A stretch of DNA of 51,456 nt from an uncultured Alistipes sp. (GTDB taxonomy: Bacteria > Bacteroidota > Bacteroidia > Bacteroidales > Rikenellaceae), in the NCBI GenBank assembly GCA_937895825.1, contig CALBKP010000025.1:1-51456 (forward strand). The letters run 5' to 3'. Positions 1 to 8,903 of this stretch are shown one piece after another. Within the stretch, counting starts at the first letter, position 1. Each line of letters opens with the position of its first letter. The notes beneath the pieces were generated by a model. The model worked only from the letters and a program-made list of their open reading frames with translations. It had not been told where the DNA came from and did not search any database. The position numbers were made by a program, and so were the translations under genes.

Positions 1-346
1 TATCGGAGGCGTATTGGAACCTGTGCAGGCATCGCCCGTCATCATTGAGGACAACTGTTTTATCGGCTCACGCTCGATTGTTGTCGAGGGTGCGCATGTA
101 TGCCGTGAGGCGGTGCTCGGCTCGAATACCGTGATTACCGGCTCAACGCATATCATCGACGTTACTGGCTCTGAGCCCGTGGAGTATAAGGGCTACGTAC
201 CCCCACGCTCGGTAGGCACATATAATAGGAAGTTCCCCGCAGGCGAATATGGCGTGCAGTGCGCGCTAATCATCGGCCGCCGCAAGGAGTCGACAGACAA
301 AAAGACATCGCTAAACGACGCTCTGCGCGACTTTGCTATTTCTTAG
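1..346 (+). CDS. dapD: 2,3,4,5-tetrahydropyridine-2,6-dicarboxylate N-succinyltransferase, C-terminal part
   Basis: This is the 3' end of a gene that starts left of the window; the reading frame is open from base 2. The visible 114 residues begin IGGVLEPVQ and continue with an IIEDNCFIGSRSIVVEG stretch, typical of the left-handed beta-helix of DapD, which carries hexapeptide repeats. DapD succinylates tetrahydrodipicolinate in the cytoplasm during lysine and diaminopimelate synthesis. The C-terminal tail (VPPRSVGTYNRKFPAGEYGV and on) fits the family. The call rests on this C-terminal part only; a related hexapeptide acyltransferase is possible but less likely. The next gene starts 60 bases downstream and is unrelated. 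Confidence 0.85.
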   Translation, partial: IGGVLEPVQASPVIIEDNCFIGSRSIVVEGAHVCREAVLGSNTVITGSTHIIDVTGSEPVEYKGYVPPRSVGTYNRKFPAGEYGVQCALIIGRRKESTDKKTSLNDALRDFAIS

Positions 347-406
347 CTTAATATAGTTTAATAGAGTTGATATTAAGTATATAACTAACAGAATAAAACT
401 TAAATT

Positions 407-1273
407 ATGAAGCGTTTTATAGTGATGTTGGGCCTCGCGCTGACTGTTGTGGCGTGTGGTACCGATACGAAAAAGAGTGCCACGGATGAGCCTATCGCCA
501 TACCCAAGGTTGCGCGTGTGATTACAGGCATTACGGCCGACTATCTGTATGAGACGGGTACTGCTGTTAATAACCACATGACGTTCGAGTATGACGAATT
601 TGGGCGTCTTGTACGAGTGGAGGCCTCACAGCAAGATATGAGTAGCGTCACCGAAATTAGCTACCTCGAAGACGGTATTGTTGAGGTTCGAGGGTTACCC
701 TTCGACGCAAAGCGTTTGAGTGTTAATGCCGATGGTTATTGTACAGCTATCGCAGACGAGGCGATGAAGTTTACTGCCTATGATTATGATGAGGTCGGCC
801 ACCTTACGAGCTATAGCTATCAGTGGATTTACCAGGGTAAAGAGCAAGAACATGTCAGCGAGGAGAGCATAATAGTATGGAATGACAAGAACCTTGAGAA
901 GAGCATCTGGATGCTTACGTGGGGTAAGGATTCGTTTAATTCTAAGTATGTCTATGAGTACAACGCTGGCTCAAACTACGCTACTAACCTCGACCTTAAC
1001 TGGCTGGTAGAGGCAAAGATGTATGGCATTAGTTTTAACGCTAATAGCGGATGTCCCAATATGTTATGTGCCGCGGGCTTTATTGGAGAGCGTAGTGCCA
1101 ACCATATCATTAGCAGCTGTGATGAGGCGAAAGATTTCGTGAGCGCGAAGTATGATTGGAAATACGATTCGGAGGGCTATCCCACAAGTTGCAATGTGTC
1201 GTGCTACGATGATTCTAATGTTTCTAAAAAGCCATATTTCACTTGCACCTACAAGTTTGAGTACGCCGAATAA
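407..1273 (+). CDS. putative lipoprotein with YD-like repeats (DUF4595-like)
   Basis: A 288-residue protein with a lipoprotein signal peptide: a hydrophobic N-terminus followed by the lipobox LTVVAC, with cysteine at residue 17. The mature part has short repeats of the form YDEFGRLVRVE, YDEVGHLTSYSY and YDSEGYPTSC, resembling the RHS/YD-like strands of DUF4595-type lipoproteins of Bacteroidota. Several extra cysteines lie in the last third. It is probably anchored in the outer membrane facing the periplasm or surface. No enzyme motif is visible and the function is unknown. It is flanked by dapD and by rplY, which has its own promoter, so it is likely transcribed alone. Confidence 0.7.
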   Translation: MKRFIVMLGLALTVVACGTDTKKSATDEPIAIPKVARVITGITADYLYETGTAVNNHMTFEYDEFGRLVRVEASQQDMSSVTEISYLEDGIVEVRGLPFDAKRLSVNADGYCTAIADEAMKFTAYDYDEVGHLTSYSYQWIYQGKEQEHVSEESIIVWNDKNLEKSIWMLTWGKDSFNSKYVYEYNAGSNYATNLDLNWLVEAKMYGISFNANSGCPNMLCAAGFIGERSANHIISSCDEAKDFVSAKYDWKYDSEGYPTSCNVSCYDDSNVSKKPYFTCTYKFEYAE

Positions 1274-1352
1274 AGGTGGGCAGAGCCTATGTCGAGCAGG
1301 GGCTACGGTTGATATATAGGAAATTAACAAGCTTAAAAAAAGAGCAAAAATA

Positions 1353-1382
1353 TTGGCGTTTGCGAGATTTTTACTATCTTTG
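1353..1382 (+). promoter_or_regulatory. predicted promoter of rplY
   Basis: TTG at 1353-1355, a 19-bp spacer, then TATCTTTG at 1375-1382. This matches the Bacteroidota -33 (TTG) and -7 (TAnnTTTG) consensus. Transcription would start near 1389, leaving a leader of about 80 bases before rplY. Confidence 0.75.
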
Positions 1383-1467
1383 CCGTCCAAAGCAGATGCC
1401 TATGGGGTTGCGACTGACTATCGCCGCTGAGTGGCATCGAAGTTAAACTATTAATATTTAAACATTT

Positions 1468-2028
1468 ATGAAGTCAATTCAGATTAACGGTACTACTCGC
1501 AAAGAGTTCGGTAAGAAGTACGCTAAGGCAGCACGTCGTGAGGGTCAGGTACCCTGCATCATTTATGGTGGCGGCGAGGAGGTAACATTCACCATCAACG
1601 CTAAGGAGCTCAACCAGCTCATCTACACTCCCAACTCATACATCGTTGAGCTCAACATCGACGGTAAGATTGAGAAGGCTGTAATGCGTGAGGTTCAGTA
1701 TCACCCCGTTCGTGAGCAGGTTCTCCACGTAGATTTCTACCGTGTTCAGGAGGGTAAGCCCGTTGCAGTCAACGTTCCCGTTCGCCTTACAGGTAACGCT
1801 GAGGGTGTTAAGATCGGTGGTAAGCTCCAGCTCTCAGCTCGTAAGCTTACAGTTAAGGGTCTTGTTGAGTACATTCCCGATGAGATCGTTGTTGACGTTA
1901 CTCCCTTGCAGGTTGGCCAGACTATCTTCGTAGGTGACCTCCAGCGCGAGAACCTCACATTCGTAACTCCTGCTACAACTGCTGTTTGCGCTGTTCGCGT
2001 AACACGTGCTTCACGTGCTGCTCAGTAG
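1468..2028 (+). CDS. rplY: 50S ribosomal protein L25/general stress protein Ctc
   Basis: A 186-residue protein of the long (Ctc/TL5) form of L25. The N-terminal domain (about residues 1-90: MKSIQINGTTRKEFGKK, REGQVPCIIYGG, then a VMREVQYHPVREQVLHVDFYRV stretch) binds 5S rRNA. The C-terminal beta domain (about 95-180: VPVRLTGNAEGVKIGG onward) is the TL5 extension. Codon use is strongly biased to a few codons, as expected of a highly expressed ribosomal gene. A consensus promoter lies about 85 bases upstream, and pth starts 38 bases downstream on the same strand. The rplY-pth pairing is common in bacteria, and the two probably share a transcript ending at the terminator at 2629-2657. Confidence 0.96.
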   Translation: MKSIQINGTTRKEFGKKYAKAARREGQVPCIIYGGGEEVTFTINAKELNQLIYTPNSYIVELNIDGKIEKAVMREVQYHPVREQVLHVDFYRVQEGKPVAVNVPVRLTGNAEGVKIGGKLQLSARKLTVKGLVEYIPDEIVVDVTPLQVGQTIFVGDLQRENLTFVTPATTAVCAVRVTRASRAAQ

Positions 2029-2066
2029 TCGAGCAACTGTGGGAAACTAACTAAAACCACAACGAA

Positions 2067-2630
2067 ATGAAGTATCTTGTTGTCGGGTTGGGCAATATCG
2101 GAATGGAGTATGCTGCAACGCGCCACAACATAGGTTTCAGAGTGTTGGATGCCTTAGCCGAGGCATCCAATATCTCTTTTACGACGGTGCGCTACGGTGC
2201 TATGGCTACGCTCAAGCATCGCGGTCGTACGGTGCTTCTGTTGAAGCCCTCGACATATATGAACCTCTCAGGCAAAGCCGTGAGATACTGGATGGAGCAG
2301 GAGCGCATCCCGAGGGAGAATCTCCTCGTTATATCGGATGACATTGCCCTGCCGTTTGGTACATTCCGCATGCGTAAGAATGGTTCGGAGGGCGGACATA
2401 ACGGTCTGAGAAACATCACGGAATTGTTGGGTGATAACCAGTATGCACGCCTGCGCTTCGGCGTGGGTGGCGACTTCCCGCGAGGCCATCAGGTGGACTA
2501 CGTCCTCGGCGACTTCTCGGCCGACGAGTTGAAGGCCATGCCCGAGCGACTTAAGCTCTTTGGCGACGCGGTGCTATCGTTCGTATCTATTGGCCCTGAC
2601 CGTACGATGAATACGTATAATGGTAAATAA
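2067..2630 (+). CDS. pth: peptidyl-tRNA hydrolase
   Basis: A 187-residue Pth that releases peptides from prematurely dropped peptidyl-tRNA in the cytoplasm. The family landmarks are all present: GLGN at residues 7-10, the catalytic histidine in TRHNIGF (His20), PSTYMNLSG (Asn66), ISDDIALPFG (Asp91/92) and GSEGGHNGLRNI (Asn112). The length is normal. It lies 38 bases after rplY and probably shares its promoter. A strong hairpin terminator overlaps the stop codon. Confidence 0.96.
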   Translation: MKYLVVGLGNIGMEYAATRHNIGFRVLDALAEASNISFTTVRYGAMATLKHRGRTVLLLKPSTYMNLSGKAVRYWMEQERIPRENLLVISDDIALPFGTFRMRKNGSEGGHNGLRNITELLGDNQYARLRFGVGGDFPRGHQVDYVLGDFSADELKAMPERLKLFGDAVLSFVSIGPDRTMNTYNGK

Positions 2631-2657
2631 AAAGAGTGCTTCGGCGCTCTTTTTGTT
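2629..2657 (+). terminator. rho-independent terminator after pth
   Basis: An 11-bp stem (AAAAAGAGTGC at 2629-2639, GCGCTCTTTTT at 2644-2654, one G-T wobble) closes a TTCG tetraloop and ends in a T run. It begins on the last two bases of the pth stop codon. Confidence 0.9.
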
Positions 2658-2755
2658 TGATACTTTTATTATCTTTGCCATCATTAGATGGTTATGTCAC
2701 AACGAGGCATTAGAAGATTAACAGCCTCAAGTGGTGGTAATTTACGCTTTTTTCG

Positions 2756-2763
2756 TATATTTG
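2756..2763 (+). promoter_or_regulatory. predicted -7 element of the galE promoter
   Basis: TATATTTG matches TAnnTTTG and lies 23 bases before the galE start. The -33 region (about 2734-2736) is only GTG. A second perfect -7 match, TATCTTTG at 2670-2677, lies further upstream without a well-placed TTG and may be an alternative start. Confidence 0.5.
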
Positions 2764-2786
2764 TAGGTTGAATAAATATAAATGCA

Positions 2787-3809
2787 ATGAACAAGATGGT
2801 GCTTGTGGCTGGCGGTGCTGGCTATATCGGGTCGCATACGACCGTAGAGCTTATCAATGCAGGATACGAGGTTATCGTTGTGGATAACTTCTCGAATAGC
2901 GATGCCTCGTCGTTGGAGGGCGTACGTAAGATTACAGGTGTAGAGCCTACGTTTGTGGAGGCGGACTGCTGCAATAAGGAGGCTATGCGCAAGGTGTTTG
3001 AGGCCTACGATTTCGACTCGGTGATTCACTTCGCTGCATTTAAGGCTGTGGGTGAGTCAGTGTCGGAGCCGCTAAAGTACTATCGCAACAACCTGCTATC
3101 GTTCCTTAATATCCTCGAACTTATGGCCGAGTACGGCCGTAAGAACGTGCTCTTCTCATCGTCGGCGACGGTCTATGGCGATGCTGAGGTGCTCCCTGTT
3201 ACAGAGCTCACGGAGCGTAAACCTGCAACGTCGCCCTATGGCAACACGAAGCAGATGTCCGAGGATATCCTGCGCGATATGATGGCCTCGCACCCCACGA
3301 TGCACGGTATAGCACTCCGCTACTTTAACCCCATTGGCGCGCACCCATCGGCACTAATCGGCGAGCTGCCGCGCGGCGTACCCAACAACCTTGTCCCCTA
3401 TATCACGCAGACGGCTGCCGGTATTCGTGAATGCCTGAGCATCTTTGGCGACGACTACCCCACGCCCGATGGCTCATGCCTAAGAGACTATATCGACATC
3501 GTTGACCTCGCTCGTGCCCACGTTGTGGCTATCGACCGCATGGTCGAGGGTCGCTCGAAGCAAGGCTACGAGGTATTCAACGTAGGAACAGGTCGCCCCG
3601 TGTCAGTATTCGAGCTGGTCAAGGGCTTCGAGGGTGCCAACGACCTCAAGCTCAACTACCGCGTAGCGGAGCGTCGTGCTGGCGATGTCACGGCAGTATG
3701 GGCCGATACCACGCTTGCTAATGAGGAGCTCGGCTGGCATGCTGAGCGCGAGTTGGAGGATACGCTAAAGGCTGCATGGGCTTGGGAGAAGGCTGTGCGT
3801 GGATTATAG
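2787..3809 (+). CDS. galE: UDP-glucose 4-epimerase
   Basis: A 340-residue short-chain dehydrogenase/reductase of the extended type that interconverts UDP-glucose and UDP-galactose. The NAD-binding glycine motif GGAGYIGS is at residues 9-16, the catalytic serine region SSSATVYG at 124-131, and the YxxxK pair at Tyr151 and Lys155 (YGNTK). Start and length match GalE. It supplies UDP-galactose for envelope glycans and for galactose use. It is preceded by the pth terminator and a TAnnTTTG box. An unrelated envelope gene follows 62 bases later, with no terminator seen between them. Confidence 0.95.
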   Translation: MNKMVLVAGGAGYIGSHTTVELINAGYEVIVVDNFSNSDASSLEGVRKITGVEPTFVEADCCNKEAMRKVFEAYDFDSVIHFAAFKAVGESVSEPLKYYRNNLLSFLNILELMAEYGRKNVLFSSSATVYGDAEVLPVTELTERKPATSPYGNTKQMSEDILRDMMASHPTMHGIALRYFNPIGAHPSALIGELPRGVPNNLVPYITQTAAGIRECLSIFGDDYPTPDGSCLRDYIDIVDLARAHVVAIDRMVEGRSKQGYEVFNVGTGRPVSVFELVKGFEGANDLKLNYRVAERRAGDVTAVWADTTLANEELGWHAERELEDTLKAAWAWEKAVRGL

Positions 3810-3871
3810 CCATAGACAACAATAAAGAGATATAATTAGGCGTTGTAATATAATAAGATATACGTTTAACA

Positions 3872-4498
3872 ATGAAGAGATTAGTGGTACTGGTGCTACT
3901 GGCACTGATGATCATTCCCTCGGCCGAGGCTAAGCGTCGCGAAACACCCGAGGAGATCGAGCGTAAGACACGTCACTACTCCAGTTGGGAGTGGGGATTG
4001 TCTGGCCGCTTCAACCTTATATTCTACGAACTTGACTACATGCGTATCACTGGAGAGACGGGAGTGAAATCATACCAGAGCCAGACAAAGTTTGGTGGCG
4101 ATGTGATGCTCAACGGCGGTTACTTCTTCGATAACCACTGGAGGCTCGGTTTAGAGATTGGCGCGAAGATTCAGTACAACTATACCACTATGCCCATAGC
4201 AGTCACCGCCCACTACTTCTACGGCAAGCGCAAGAACTGTCTATTTAACTTCCTAAACCTCGGCACCAACGTCATCTTCAATGAGGGCTTGCGCTTTGGT
4301 GCTATTGGCGCGGGAGGTGTGGGCTACCGCTTACAATCGCCCGATAGTGACCTAAAGTACGATATTACCATCGGCTACAACGTAATAATGATGAACCCGA
4401 AGCCTGTACTAAAGGGCGATTTTCACTTTCAGTCGAAGGATGTCAACCGTAAGGCCCTAAACCAGTCGGTATTCATCGGCCTCGGCATCACCTTCTAA
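3872..4498 (+). CDS. exported protein, probable outer-membrane beta-barrel
   Basis: A 208-residue protein with a cleavable signal peptide (MKRLVVLVLLALMIIPSAEA, cut after AEA near residue 20). The mature part has many alternating hydrophobic, aromatic and glycine-rich segments (WEWGLSGRFNLIFYEL, FGGDVMLNGGYFF, LGLEIGAKIQYNY, FGAIGAGGVGYRL) and ends in a terminal phenylalanine (FIGLGITF). These are hallmarks of a small outer-membrane barrel recognised by BAM. I do not recognise the family. It is followed at 30 bases by the MscS-type channel, so the two may be co-transcribed. Confidence 0.65.
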   Translation: MKRLVVLVLLALMIIPSAEAKRRETPEEIERKTRHYSSWEWGLSGRFNLIFYELDYMRITGETGVKSYQSQTKFGGDVMLNGGYFFDNHWRLGLEIGAKIQYNYTTMPIAVTAHYFYGKRKNCLFNFLNLGTNVIFNEGLRFGAIGAGGVGYRLQSPDSDLKYDITIGYNVIMMNPKPVLKGDFHFQSKDVNRKALNQSVFIGLGITF

Positions 4499-4527
4499 AC
4501 GTGAGTTTAAACTAAGAATATAGGACA

Positions 4528-5754
4528 ATGAACCCATTCGACAACACTGTAGGTGAGTGGATTAACGAGCTACTTATCAAGTGGGGACTATCGGCAGATG
4601 TTGCCGATAAGCTCGACGGCTTTATTGTGCTTATATACTTAGTATTGCTAATCCTCGTCATCAACCTACTCTTCCGCTGGGGCGTGGTACGCGGCATTGA
4701 GTGGATCATTGCCAAGACCAAGGTGTCGTGGGATAATATCCTCTTCGAGGACAAGGTGATGAAGCGACTATGCGCCATCGTCACACCTTTGGTAATAAAC
4801 ATGATGCTACCGATGGTCATATCGTCACTCGACATACACTCTAAAGGCATTGCATCGTTTATGCAGAAGGCCGTAGACATAGCCATCGTCATCACCTGCG
4901 TACGTTTCATTGGCACGCTCTTTAAAGCAACCTTCGAGCTTATCGAGCACCGCCCTCAGTGGCACGGTAAGCCTATACGTGGATTGTTACAGATTGTGCA
5001 GGTGCTCCTTGCTCTCATCGCCACAATACTCATCATCTGCATTATCTTCAACATGTCACCCGTAGGTCTACTTACGGGCCTTGGTGCTTCGGCGGCCGTC
5101 ATATCGTTCATCTTCAAAGATACGCTGCTTGGTCTTGTTGCTGGCATACAGCTCTCGGCAAACAATATGCTTAAGGTAGGCGACTGGATCGAGATGCCGA
5201 GCCGCGGCATTGATGGCGTTATTGTAGAGGTGTCACTCACAACCATCAAGATACGCAGCTGGGGTAATACGATGCAGACAATACCTCCATACCTGCTTGT
5301 AAGCGAGCCATTCGAGAATTGGCAGGCTATGCGTGACTCGGGCGGAAGACGTGTAAAACGTTCGCTCAACATCGACATCTCCACCGTACGCTTCGCCACG
5401 GAGGAGCTCATCGCCGAGCTACGCTCTAATAAGACGGTATCACCCATTTTTGACAAGATTGCAACCCAGAGCCTCGAGGGTGCTACACTCACAAACCTCG
5501 ACCTCTATATGCGTAGTGTTGACGAATATCTCAACACGCACCCCCGCATACACAAAGGCATGATCATCATGGTTCGACAACTTCAGCCCACCGAGTGGGG
5601 CATTCCCATCGAACTATACTTCTTCTCGTCGGATGTCAACTGGATACCCTACGAGCACTTGCAGACCGAGGTTATCTCGCACGTCGTAGCCCTCGCACCA
5701 CTCTTTGGCCTACGCCTATACCAGGCACCCTCGACGTTGGACCTCAAAGCCTAA
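4528..5754 (+). CDS. mechanosensitive channel of the MscS family (YbdG-like)
   Basis: A 408-residue inner-membrane protein that should open under membrane tension to release solutes during osmotic downshock. About five hydrophobic segments precede the pore-lining helix (near LLTGLGASAAVISFIFKDTL, with the Gly/Ala packing typical of MscS TM3). The cytosolic beta domain follows, with GDWIEMPSRGIDGVIVEV and a TTIKIRSWGNTMQTIPPYLL segment. The sequence GRRVKRSLNIDI after the beta domain resembles the YbdG branch rather than short MscS. It overlaps nothing and sits 22 bases before a LolC/E-type permease gene. Confidence 0.9.
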   Translation: MNPFDNTVGEWINELLIKWGLSADVADKLDGFIVLIYLVLLILVINLLFRWGVVRGIEWIIAKTKVSWDNILFEDKVMKRLCAIVTPLVINMMLPMVISSLDIHSKGIASFMQKAVDIAIVITCVRFIGTLFKATFELIEHRPQWHGKPIRGLLQIVQVLLALIATILIICIIFNMSPVGLLTGLGASAAVISFIFKDTLLGLVAGIQLSANNMLKVGDWIEMPSRGIDGVIVEVSLTTIKIRSWGNTMQTIPPYLLVSEPFENWQAMRDSGGRRVKRSLNIDISTVRFATEELIAELRSNKTVSPIFDKIATQSLEGATLTNLDLYMRSVDEYLNTHPRIHKGMIIMVRQLQPTEWGIPIELYFFSSDVNWIPYEHLQTEVISHVVALAPLFGLRLYQAPSTLDLKA

Positions 5755-5776
5755 CGGATACCTATATAACTAAAGT

Positions 5777-7018
5777 GTGAGCATTGAGTTTAACATAGCA
5801 CGACGACTGTCAAGCCGCAAGTCTGGAGCCAAGGTTGGCATTATGGAACGCGTGGCCACCATAGCCACGGCAGTAAGCGTTGCCGTCATCATCATCACAC
5901 TCTCGGTGGTTGTAGGCTTCAAGCACGACCTATACAACCTTCTCTCGGGGGCATGGGCAGACATCACAATCACAGCGCCACAGAGCCGTGGTGTTGTCTC
6001 GGGCGTACGCCTTGAGCGTTGCCCCGAGCTCGACGTAATACTCAACGACAGCGAGGTTGCCCGCTACTCGCCATATACGGCAAAAGAGGGCGTACTCAAG
6101 AGCGACGACAACATCCTTGGCGTGCTACTCAAGGGTGTGGATACACTCTTCGTGCCAGATTTTTTCGCCGAACGCATCGTGGAGGGTCACTTCCCACGCA
6201 TCGGCGATAATCCCCGTAACAAGGATATCCTCATATCGCAGAGCATGGCTGCGAAGATGGATGTTACGACAGATGACCGCTTAGAGATGGTCTTCGTCGA
6301 TGGCGATGGCTCAATACTACGCGATCGCTTCGTCGTAAGTGGCATATACCATACGGGGGTGGATGTAATTGACGATGGCGTTGTCCTTACCGATATGCGT
6401 AACGTCTCACGCCTATACGATGGCGACACGCAGAGCGTTACGGGCTACGAACTATGGCTTACAGACGAGGCAGATAGCTTCTACACCGTGCAGCGCCTAA
6501 ACCTTGAGCTTATCAAACTATACGAGGACAAGGGCATTGATGCTGAGGCATTTACCGAACGACAGATATTTCCCGACATATTTGGATGGCTTGCCACCCA
6601 CGACGTTACTGCACTGGCCATCATCGTCATTATGATTGTCGTGGCATTGCTTAACATGACAACATCGTTGCTTATCATCGTGCTTGAGCGTCAGCGAATG
6701 ATTGGCGAGCTGAGAGCTATGGGCATGCGACGCAGATTGGTTGTCCGCATCTTTCTCTTTAGGGCTCTCTTTATCACTGGCCGAGGATTAATCTGGGGAA
6801 CTATTTTGGGCGTTGTGCTGGTTGTTATTCAGCACACGTGGGCCGTTGTTCCACTGCCGTCGGAGGGTTATCTGTTGGAGGCTGTACCCGCAGCACTGTG
6901 TTGGGGCTGGTGGTTAGTGGCCATCATGGGCGTTATGGTAGTAACACTCTTAGTGATGCTACTGCCCGCTGCCTTCTCGGCACGTATATCGCCCGCCGAG
7001 ATTATGAGATACGAATAA
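5777..7018 (+). CDS. FtsX-like ABC transporter permease (LolC/LolE family)
   Basis: A 413-residue permease of the lipoprotein-releasing type. It has one N-terminal membrane helix (about residues 27-50), a large periplasmic domain, then three C-terminal helices with the FtsX-domain sequence MTTSLLIIVLERQRMIGELR, MGMRRR and a final SARISPAEIMRYE. The start is a GTG at 5777; the N-terminus SIEFNIARRLSSRK matches the conserved LolC/E start IARR, which supports that choice. With a LolD ATPase encoded elsewhere it would extract lipoproteins from the inner membrane. It is followed by the menG gene after 14 bases, so the two are probably co-transcribed. Confidence 0.88.
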   Translation: MSIEFNIARRLSSRKSGAKVGIMERVATIATAVSVAVIIITLSVVVGFKHDLYNLLSGAWADITITAPQSRGVVSGVRLERCPELDVILNDSEVARYSPYTAKEGVLKSDDNILGVLLKGVDTLFVPDFFAERIVEGHFPRIGDNPRNKDILISQSMAAKMDVTTDDRLEMVFVDGDGSILRDRFVVSGIYHTGVDVIDDGVVLTDMRNVSRLYDGDTQSVTGYELWLTDEADSFYTVQRLNLELIKLYEDKGIDAEAFTERQIFPDIFGWLATHDVTALAIIVIMIVVALLNMTTSLLIIVLERQRMIGELRAMGMRRRLVVRIFLFRALFITGRGLIWGTILGVVLVVIQHTWAVVPLPSEGYLLEAVPAALCWGWWLVAIMGVMVVTLLVMLLPAAFSARISPAEIMRYE

Positions 7019-7032
7019 AACATCAGTGAGAT

Positions 7033-7752
7033 ATGAAACCATACAACGAGGAGCAAACAAAGAAGGAGCAGGTGGAGGAGATGTTCGATAACATCGCCCC
7101 TACATACGATAAACTCAACCATATTATGTCGCTCAACATCGACCGTATCTGGCGCAGACGCGTTATGCGCATCGTACGTCGCTCGAAGGCGCATAAGATT
7201 ATGGATGTTGCCACTGGTACGGGTGACCTTGCTATCGCTATGGCCAAGAGGGTTGATCGCACACATATACTCGGCATCGACCTGTCGGAGGAGATGCTCG
7301 CCGTAGCACGACAAAAGATACTCAAACAGGGACTCGAGGAGCGCATCATGATTGAGAAGGGCGATGCCGAGAACCTTACGATGGTGTCAGACTGTTCAAT
7401 AGATGCTGCCACGGTAGCCTTTGGCGTGCGCAACTTCGAGAATATGGAACGCGGCCTCAGCGAGATATACCGCACCCTTAAGCCCGAAGGAAAGCTCGTT
7501 GTACTGGAGTTCTCGATGCCACATAACCGCTTCATACGCTGGATATACTCGCAGTATGCACACCGTCTGCTTCCATGCATCGGAGCCGCCATATCGAAAG
7601 ATAAGCAGGCATACACCTACCTTCCCGAGTCGGTTGAGGAGTTTCCCTCGCCCGAACGTTTCTGTGAGATCTTACAAGGCGTTGGCTTTAGAAGTGTAAA
7701 GCGTCGCTCGCAGAGTTTTGGCATAGCATATATATACGAGGCAACAAAATAG
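7033..7752 (+). CDS. menG: demethylmenaquinone methyltransferase
   Basis: A 239-residue class I SAM-dependent methyltransferase of the UbiE/MenG family. The N-terminal VEEMFDNIAPTYDKLNHIMSL is the family signature, and the SAM motif MDVATGTGDLAIAMAK follows at about residues 57-72. GDAENL and AFGVRNFENMERGLSE are further family blocks. It catalyses the last step of menaquinone synthesis, C-methylation of demethylmenaquinone, at the inner membrane. Bacteroidota use menaquinone, so menG is preferred to ubiE as a name. It lies 14 bases after the LolC/E-type gene and 7 bases before the next, indicating an operon. Confidence 0.94.
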   Translation: MKPYNEEQTKKEQVEEMFDNIAPTYDKLNHIMSLNIDRIWRRRVMRIVRRSKAHKIMDVATGTGDLAIAMAKRVDRTHILGIDLSEEMLAVARQKILKQGLEERIMIEKGDAENLTMVSDCSIDAATVAFGVRNFENMERGLSEIYRTLKPEGKLVVLEFSMPHNRFIRWIYSQYAHRLLPCIGAAISKDKQAYTYLPESVEEFPSPERFCEILQGVGFRSVKRRSQSFGIAYIYEATK

Positions 7753-7759
7753 TCTACCT

Positions 7760-8281
7760 ATGAGTCTACGCGCACTACTCCTAACACTCGTTATCAGCAT
7801 CACGTGCTGCATATCCACGGCCTTCGCCTGCCATAGAGAGAGAGTGCCGAGGGGTGTGAGCTTTGAGGGTATAGCACGCGCCACGCACATCTCCAGCTCG
7901 GGCATGAACCTATACGTCAAGCTCGACAACACCATGGGGCGACGACTCGTCATCACACGTGGTGAGGTAGACATCATGTTGGGAGGTAGCATTAAGGTGA
8001 CAATATCGCTTCGCGACAAGGTTACCATAGCTAAGGGCTACAACGACGAGCTGCTACTACCCTTACGCTTTAAGAGCGTGAGTACGCCAACGATTGTCTC
8101 CGTACTACGACGCATAGCCTCGAACGAGCGACAGAACGTCACCATCTCGTATCGTGTTCGTGGTGGCACGCAGCTACTGCGCAAGACATTCAAAGAGGAG
8201 AATATTGCCATCTCGGAAATTTTCAATAACTTCGCAATATCGGAGCTGACGATCTCCGATTTAATAGAATTCTTAAGATAG
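7760..8281 (+). CDS. hypothetical exported protein, possibly LEA-2-like
   Basis: A 173-residue protein with an N-terminal hydrophobic stretch (residues 5-22) ending ACH, which may be a signal peptide or a non-canonical lipoprotein signal. The mature part has the rhythm of a single beta-sandwich: GMNLYVKLDNTMGRRLVITRGEVDIML, then a region resembling water-stress/LEA type 2 folds of bacterial lipoproteins. That resemblance is weak and based on pattern alone. It starts 7 bases after menG, so it is probably co-transcribed. Function unknown. Confidence 0.55.
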   Translation: MSLRALLLTLVISITCCISTAFACHRERVPRGVSFEGIARATHISSSGMNLYVKLDNTMGRRLVITRGEVDIMLGGSIKVTISLRDKVTIAKGYNDELLLPLRFKSVSTPTIVSVLRRIASNERQNVTISYRVRGGTQLLRKTFKEENIAISEIFNNFAISELTISDLIEFLR

Positions 8282-8308
8282 TAATAACTACTTTAAACAT
8301 ATAGTGTT

Positions 8309-8836
8309 ATGTTGTTAACTCGTTTTAGAATAATCCTCACGCTCATAGCTGCGTTGGTCTGCGTAGAGACCTATGCACAGAACATCGAAGCCATGCGAAG
8401 CAACCTATCATCACGTGCGATAGATGGATCACATGTTCGCGTCACGGAGGACGGTTCATCTAAGGAGGCCATTGCTGCTGTTGAACAGCAAAGGCGTGTG
8501 AGTCAAGTCAGTGGCTTTAGGATCGTGATCTTCTCGGATAACGGACAGTATGCTGGCGATACGGCAAAGGAGGTGCTCATCGACTTCCGTAGCAGCTTCC
8601 CACATATAAATGCCTACCTCGTCTACGAGAGCCCATATTTCAAAGTGTCGGTTGGTGACTGCCTGACGATGGAGGAGGCGCAGATACTTATGGCCGAGCT
8701 TACAAGCAAATATCCCAAGGCTTTTCCTAAGCGTGAGGATATCAAACTATCCAATCTTCAGGATGTTAGAGTAAAGAGCCGTGCGCCAGTAGACTCAGTG
8801 GTTGTCGAAACGCCAATCGTAGTAGAGAACTACTGA
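8309..8836 (+). CDS. exported SPOR-like domain protein
   Basis: A 175-residue protein with a signal peptide ending VETYAQ (about residue 24). Residues 72-145 look like a SPOR domain: GFRIVIFSDNGQYAGDTAKE at the start, and AYLVYESPYFKVSVGDC with an EEAQILMAEL helix in the second half. SPOR domains bind glycan strands stripped of stem peptides, often at the division septum. The short C-terminal tail is rich in valine and glutamate. It lies 27 bases after the preceding hypothetical gene, and the intergenic region after it carries the regulatory elements of the next gene. Confidence 0.7.
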   Translation: MLLTRFRIILTLIAALVCVETYAQNIEAMRSNLSSRAIDGSHVRVTEDGSSKEAIAAVEQQRRVSQVSGFRIVIFSDNGQYAGDTAKEVLIDFRSSFPHINAYLVYESPYFKVSVGDCLTMEEAQILMAELTSKYPKAFPKREDIKLSNLQDVRVKSRAPVDSVVVETPIVVENY

Positions 8837-8837
8837 T

Positions 8838-8887
8838 TTATGCAGCATATCCTACTCTTTATGCAGAAAAATAGGACACCTTATGCA
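8838..8887 (+). repeat. three phased TTATGCA direct repeats
   Basis: TTATGCA occurs at 8838-8844, 8859-8865 and 8881-8887, spaced 21 and 22 bp (two helical turns), ending 17 bp before the TTG element of the following promoter. The placement fits binding sites for an activator or repressor. An inverted TCCTA/TAGGA pair brackets the middle copy. Confidence 0.5.
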
Positions 8888-8903
8888 TTTTTAGGGCAAT
8901 TTT